From Stramonita haemastoma (taxonomy: Eukaryota > Mollusca > Gastropoda > Neogastropoda > Muricidae): DNA of 64,000 nucleotides. A program made the position numbers and the translations under genes. Below are positions 60,011-64,000 of the stretch, one piece after another; the first letter of the stretch is position 1; the number at the start of each line of letters is the position of its first letter. The notes below the pieces were generated by a model, which did not search any database, was not told where the DNA came from, and worked only from the letters and a program-made list of their open reading frames with translations. The stretch covers positions 46,007,002 through 46,071,001 of the forward strand of contig CM060335.1 in assembly GCA_030674155.1 (NCBI GenBank). Direction: 5' to 3'.

Positions 60011-60046
60011 CTTCGAGTCAACACAAAAAACGATGTGAAAAAATTA

Positions 60047-60049
<3 letters not shown>

Positions 60050-60130
<81 letters not shown>
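60050..60130. repeat. (TG)n microsatellite
   Basis: About 80 bases of TG. Confidence 0.98.
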
Positions 60131-60136
<6 letters not shown>

Positions 60137-60137
60137 T

Positions 60138-60366
60138 TTTATTATTATTCTTTATATTCTTTTATATCGAGGATAACAGAATAAGCAATCATGTGCTTTT
60201 TTTCATCCGGTCCGTGTGATGCAGGTTTTTGTAAATATTGTCTCTGTTCCACGCACACGATGGCCTACTCTTACGAAAGCGAAGATTTAACGTGTGCGCA
60301 GATGTTCTGTGTGCGTTCGCACACGGGGCTCGGTTTAAAGTCTCATCGAAGACTTTGGGGAAGTGT
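60138..60366 (-). mobile_element. SINE-A copy, minus strand, head truncated
   Basis: The minus strand reads 'cttcgatgagactttaaacc', 'cgtgtgcgaacgcacacaga', 'tcgtaagagtaggccatcgt', 'gcacatgattgcttattctg', 'ttatcctcgatataaaagaa'. It has the same break next to a TG tract as the copies at 190 and 59180. Confidence 0.83.
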
Positions 60367-60390
60367 GTGTGTGTGTGTGTGTGTGTGTTG

Positions 60391-60421
<31 letters not shown>

Positions 60422-60424
60422 TGT
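60367..60424. repeat. (TG)n microsatellite
   Basis: TG run with two interruptions. Confidence 0.95.
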
Positions 60425-60780
60425 TGCAGTTTGACCAACCATCAGTGCCACATTCTTTTCTGAAACCTGCTCAGTTACAAACATCAGTTTCTGTTTTTTG
60501 AATGATGAAAAAAAAACGTTTCTCAGGTTTTTTCCATATATTTACATGGTGTTTGTTGCAATGGTGATTACAGATTAAACTCTAGTGATAATAATTTTAT
60601 CTGTTCTGGTTTTCTTGGTTTGTGTTGGGGAGATGATAACTATGGTGATAATCATTTTGTCTATTCTGGATTTTCTTGGTTTGTGTTTGAGAACAATATT
60701 GCTGTTGAATGTTTCCACAGTTGTGGGATTCTGCTTTCTCCTCAGCACTGTTTTTTGTGGATTTTTTTTTTTAATATAGA
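60425..60780. repeat. Roughly 75-bp duplication in AT-rich DNA
   Basis: 'gtgataataattttatctgt', 'tctggttttcttggtttgtg' recurs at 60641 as 'gtgataatcattttgtctat', 'tctggattttcttggtttgt'. Confidence 0.8.
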
Positions 60781-60789
60781 AGGTGGATT

Positions 60790-60912
60790 TTGTTGTTGTG
60801 TTGTTGTTGCTGCTGCTGCCGCTGTTGTTGTTGTTGATGCTGCTGCTGCTACTGCTACTGCAGTTGTTGTTGTTGCTGCTGCGGCTACTACAGTTGTTGT
60901 TGTTGCAGTTAT
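60790..60912. repeat. (TTG)n/(CTG)n trinucleotide repeat
   Basis: About 120 bases of interrupted TTG and CTG triplets. Leu/Val/Ala-rich frames here are artefacts. Confidence 0.95.
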
Positions 60913-61196
60913 TGTTCCTTGGTTGCTTTCATCTCTTCATGATTTTCAGCAACTTTTCCTCTAAATTTGCTTTACATTGCATTGAGGTTTTTCCATATTA
61001 ATGTTGGAGGTTCTTCACATCCTTCAACAACATCTTTCTTTCAATGTAGACATAGATATAGATATAGATTTATATAATATCAACAACAGCAACAACAATC
61101 CAGAACAACATTTCACTGCCTTCACTTCTCACAGACAACAGAAGCGGGACTGACAGTTTTTCAAGTAGGTTGTCTCCCTTCCCTTGTGCTAAACAA

Positions 61197-61198
<2 letters not shown>

Positions 61199-61257
<59 letters not shown>

Positions 61258-61297
61258 TGGTGGTGGTCGTGCGCACGCACGCGCGGGCATGTGTGTG

Positions 61298-61352
<55 letters not shown>

Positions 61353-61560
61353 CGTGCGTGCGTGGATACGTGTGTGTGTGCGTGCGTGCGTGCGTGGATA
61401 CGTGTGTGTGTGCGTGCGTGCTGAGGGCGTGTGCGTGCGCGTGCGTGCGTGCGTGGGTGGTGTGTCTGTGTGTGCGTACGCGTGCGTGCGTGCGTGCGTG
61501 CGTATGTGTGACTGTGTGCGCGCACGCGCGCATGTTTATGTGTGTGTCTGTGTGTCTGTG
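61199..61560. repeat. (TG)n and (TGCG)n microsatellite complex
   Basis: Long TG runs (61199-61252, 61301-61350) then TGCG runs, including a duplicated 'gcgtgcgtggatacgtgtgt'. Confidence 0.97.
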
Positions 61561-62087
61561 TGTCTTGTAATAAATCTTATTCTTTTATTGTATGATTTTA
61601 TATCACTACTGGGTTGGGTTCTTATTACAAGTTTACTGCCTTAAAGTGAAAACACATATAGGGATGTGAACAGACTAACAGACAACTCAATAGGATATAA
61701 TATAGTTTTATTCAGAGACTCGTGTACATAGATGTATACATGAACAAGGCCTATCTAAAAGTGCGGGAAAGTCCGTCTCGCTTCCAGGCACTGGTCGGAC
61801 AGTTCCCACGCGCTCGCAGGCGAATGGTGCCAGAATGAATGAGGCCAAGGTCATAGGCTGCATGCGTTAGTTTTAGGCGAGTGCAGGGGATGGACAGTAA
61901 GGGAGGGGGTAGATCAAGATGGGGATCCTTGTTGGCTTAGGGGTACTGTCCTTCAGTCTTTATTATGCTAGTATTAATAATACTTCATGTCTGTCTGTGA
62001 GTTCGTGTGTTGTGTCTGTGTCTGTGTATGTTTGTGTCTGTCTGCTGTGTGTCTGTCCTTGTCTGTGTCTGTCATGTGTCTGTGTGT
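61561..62087. other. Mostly unassigned; AATAAA on the minus strand
   Basis: The minus strand carries 'ctgaataaaactatattata' near 61700 downstream of GC-richer DNA (61750-61900). This could be a polyadenylation region or an LTR edge, but I see no linked gene. TG/CTGT-rich from 61985. Confidence 0.35.
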
Positions 62088-64000
62088 CCAATCCAATCCA
62101 AAGCCTTTTTATGCCTTCTTGGCATGTAGGGCAGCAACAAAGGTTCTCCACTCCTGCCTGTCTTGGGCCAGTTTCTGAATGGTTCCCCAGGAGTGTTGGA
62201 GGGTCTTCAGCTCTGTTTCTATTGTCCGACGCCAGGTGTTCTTGGGTCGTCCTCGCCTGCGTTTTCCGTCTGGTGTCCAGTGGAGGGCTGTTCGGGCGAT
62301 GTTCCCTTGTTCCCGTCGGCTGATGTGTCCTATCCATCTCCATCGTCTTTGCATAATGATGGTATCTATATTTTCTTGGTCGCAGCGGGCCAGGAGTTCT
62401 TGGTTGGAGATGGTCTCAGGCCAGAAGATGCGCAGTATTCTCCTGAGATTCTTCGTGTGGAATGTAGACAGTTTGTTAATGTCATTCTCAGTCATCCTCC
62501 AGCATTCTGAGCCATACAGGAGGGTGGAAAGTACGCAGCTCTGATACAGTCTTAGTTTGGTCTTTGTGCTGTATTGGGATGACTTCCACACATTGTTCAG
62601 ATTTCTGTAAGCAGCTCTTGCTTTGTTGATGCGGTTTTTGATGTCACTGCTTGCTCCGCCATCATGCCTGACAATACTCCCAAGGTATGTGAACTCTTCA
62701 GTTGTTGGCAGATCTTCTCCGTTCACTGTGACAGGAGAGGGATTCTGAACGTTTAGCATCATCACCTCTGTCTTCTTCTGGCTGATTTTCAGGCCTACTT
62801 GCTGGGCAAAAGTGTTGAGACGGGATGTCTTCTCCTGGATATGATGGTGGGTGTGTGAGAGCAGTGCCAGATCGTCAGCAAAATCTAGGTCTTCAAGTGT
62901 TGTGAAAGGGGTCCATCTGATGCCCCGCGGCTGGTCAGCTGTTGTCTGTCTCATCACCCAGTCGATTGTCAGGTTGAAGAGCAGTGCCGACATGGGGCAG
63001 CCTTGTCTGACGCCGGTCTTTACACTGAAGCTGGTTTCACTGTTTCCTACTCTGCATGTGAAGTTTTTGTAGAAGCTCTTAATGACTTGTACAATCTCCT
63101 GCGGTATTCCATATGCTCGGAGTATGCACCATAGACTTTTTCGATGTATGCTGTCAAAGGCTTTCTCAAAGTCTACAAAGTTGATGTACAGCTGTCTCTG
63201 CCATTCCGTGCACTGTTCGATGATGTTGCGCAGGGTAAAGATCTGATCTGTGCATCCTCTTCCTGGTCGAAAACCTGCCTGTTCTTTTCTGAGTTGTTGG
63301 TCCACTGCTTCTGAGATTCGTTTAATTATTATTTTTGCTAGGATCTTGCTGGGAATAGATAGCAGAGTGATTCCTCTCCAATTGTTACAGTTGCTCAGGG
63401 CTCCTTTCTTTGGGATCTTCACGATGACTCCTTTTGTCCAGTCTTCTGGTAGCTGTTTCTCCTCCCATATAGCAGTAAAGAGTGGTTGTAGAACCGTGGC
63501 TGCAAACTCTGTGTCTGCTTTGAAGAGCTCTGCATTTAGGTTGTCCTGGCCAGGGGCTTTTCCGTTCTTGAGAGATCTGATGGCTGTTATAATTTCTTTC
63601 TTCTCTGGTGGAGTGGTGTTAGCACTGAGGTCGGCATCAGGGTCTTGTACATCCGCCTCTTCAGTTGGTGGCGGTCTGTTGAGAACTTCGTTGAAATGTT
63701 CTGCCCATCTAGCATCTTGTTCTGCTTCTGTGGTAAGGAGTCGGCCCTGTTTGTCTTCAATCGGCGTCTCGGTGTTTCCCCGGTATTTGCCACTGACAAT
63801 TTTGGTGATCTTAAACACCTGTCCTTGTTCTCCTTTGGCGGCGGCCTCTTCTGCTTGGCTTGCAATATCATCCAAGTAGGCTCGTTTGTCTGCTCTTGCC
63901 ATCTTCTTCACAGTTTGGTCTGCCTCTCTATACTGTTGTTTGAACCTCTCTCTTATTCTCTCGGACTTGGTTTCCAAAATTTTCTTCTTCAGTTCTCTCC
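62088..64000 (-). mobile_element. LINE with intact ORF, 3' part; continues past the window
   Basis: The minus-strand 3' end is TAA (62109-62111), only about 8 more bases, then 'ttggattggattgg', a short (GATTG)n tail. No target duplication can be checked because the 5' end is outside. The family differs from the LINE at 51193: the tail is different and the C-terminus diverges. Confidence 0.88.
62109..64000 (-). CDS. LINE reverse transcriptase, C-terminal 630 residues, uninterrupted
   Basis: The frame is open from the window edge to TAA at 62109. The visible part begins RELKKKILETKSERIRERFK, a basic helical linker, so the endonuclease would be upstream outside the window. RT motifs in order: GKAPGQDNLNAELFK, IVKIPKKG, NWRGITLLSIPSKILAK, EQAGFRPGRGCTDQIF, FVDFEKAFDSIHR (first catalytic Asp), GVRQGCPMSALLFN, LDFADDLALL (catalytic DD), KTEVMMLN and FTYLGSIV. 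The C-terminus has LLYGSECWRMTEND, RRWRWIGHISRREQ and GKRRRGRPKNTWRR, ending HAKKA. No RNase H is present. All catalytic Asp are intact and there are no stops or shifts, so this copy is young or constrained. It acts by target-primed reverse transcription. The exact clade (RTE/L2-like) is not certain from motifs alone. Confidence 0.9.
   Translation of the reverse strand, partial: RELKKKILETKSERIRERFKQQYREADQTVKKMARADKRAYLDDIASQAEEAAAKGEQGQVFKITKIVSGKYRGNTETPIEDKQGRLLTTEAEQDARWAEHFNEVLNRPPPTEEADVQDPDADLSANTTPPEKKEIITAIRSLKNGKAPGQDNLNAELFKADTEFAATVLQPLFTAIWEEKQLPEDWTKGVIVKIPKKGALSNCNNWRGITLLSIPSKILAKIIIKRISEAVDQQLRKEQAGFRPGRGCTDQIFTLRNIIEQCTEWQRQLYINFVDFEKAFDSIHRKSLWCILRAYGIPQEIVQVIKSFYKNFTCRVGNSETSFSVKTGVRQGCPMSALLFNLTIDWVMRQTTADQPRGIRWTPFTTLEDLDFADDLALLSHTHHHIQEKTSRLNTFAQQVGLKISQKKTEVMMLNVQNPSPVTVNGEDLPTTEEFTYLGSIVRHDGGASSDIKNRINKARAAYRNLNNVWKSSQYSTKTKLRLYQSCVLSTLLYGSECWRMTENDINKLSTFHTKNLRRILRIFWPETISNQELLARCDQENIDTIIMQRRWRWIGHISRREQGNIARTALHWTPDGKRRRGRPKNTWRRTIETELKTLQHSWGTIQKLAQDRQEWRTFVAALHAKKA

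Noticed and set aside
61070..61644. Frames of about 150 codons rich in Cys-Val or Thr-His
   Set aside because: Read-through of (TG)n/(TGCG)n tracts.
61650..61930. LTR or gene 3' end suggested by AATAAA on the minus strand
   Set aside because: No matching LTR start, target duplication or upstream coding sequence could be found.
63250..63879. 209-codon plus-strand frame
   Set aside because: Shadow of the intact minus-strand LINE frame; no domain on the plus strand.

Overview
The window looks like intergenic or intronic DNA from a large invertebrate genome. A marine gastropod mollusc is my best guess, inferred from the style of the tRNA-headed SINEs, the RTE/I-type LINEs and the very heavy (TG)n/(CA)n/poly-G content; no single diagnostic gene proves it. 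I see no bacterial or viral gene organisation, no CRISPR array and no complete host gene. Nearly all recognisable content is transposable elements, tandem repeats and microsatellites. Most long apparent reading frames are microsatellite read-through.

Layout. 0-6 kb: microsatellites, SINEs and a 1.35-kb hAT-like element (1466-2819). 6-12 kb: mostly unassigned AT-rich DNA, one weak exon candidate and a decayed LINE 3' half (10805-11556). 12.6-20.6 kb: minisatellites and a large G-rich higher-order repeat (14.8-19.6 kb). 21-22.5 kb: a diverged inverted repeat holding a 424-bp TA-flanked MITE. 23-30.4 kb: simple repeats and minisatellites with 22-, about 35-, 66- and 68-bp periods, plus one SINE. 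30.6-33.1 kb: a tandem array of about 63-bp exon-like modules with splice-like borders; related solitary modules lie near 36.2 and 41.8 kb. 34-43 kb: a dense SINE thicket with nested insertions, including a pogo-like DNA transposon inside a SINE and a SINE inside a 5S-like composite SINE. 43.7-45.6 kb: a dead I-type LINE (RT plus RNase H) split by a second copy of the MITE. 47.4-48.4 kb: minisatellites. 48.8-57.2 kb: a degenerate satellite interrupted by a SINE, a 5'-truncated RTE-like LINE (51193-53817) and a 1.76-kb solo LTR candidate (54123-55880). 57.2-61.6 kb: SINEs, LINE scraps, a deleted pogo-like copy and microsatellites. 62.1-64 kb: the C-terminal 622+ residues of an uninterrupted LINE ORF that runs off the right edge.

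How the parts work together. The LINEs would supply reverse transcriptase, and the SINEs (a tRNA-like promoter, a shared core and interchangeable 3' tails) are expected to borrow it. LINE and SINE tails, dinucleotide tracts and satellite units appear to seed and expand into one another. A local satellite duplication preserves the empty target sites of both the RTE-like LINE and the LTR, so both insertions can be dated relative to it. Family names SINE-A to SINE-H are labels for this window only. They come from eye alignment of repeated motifs, so element borders are approximate.
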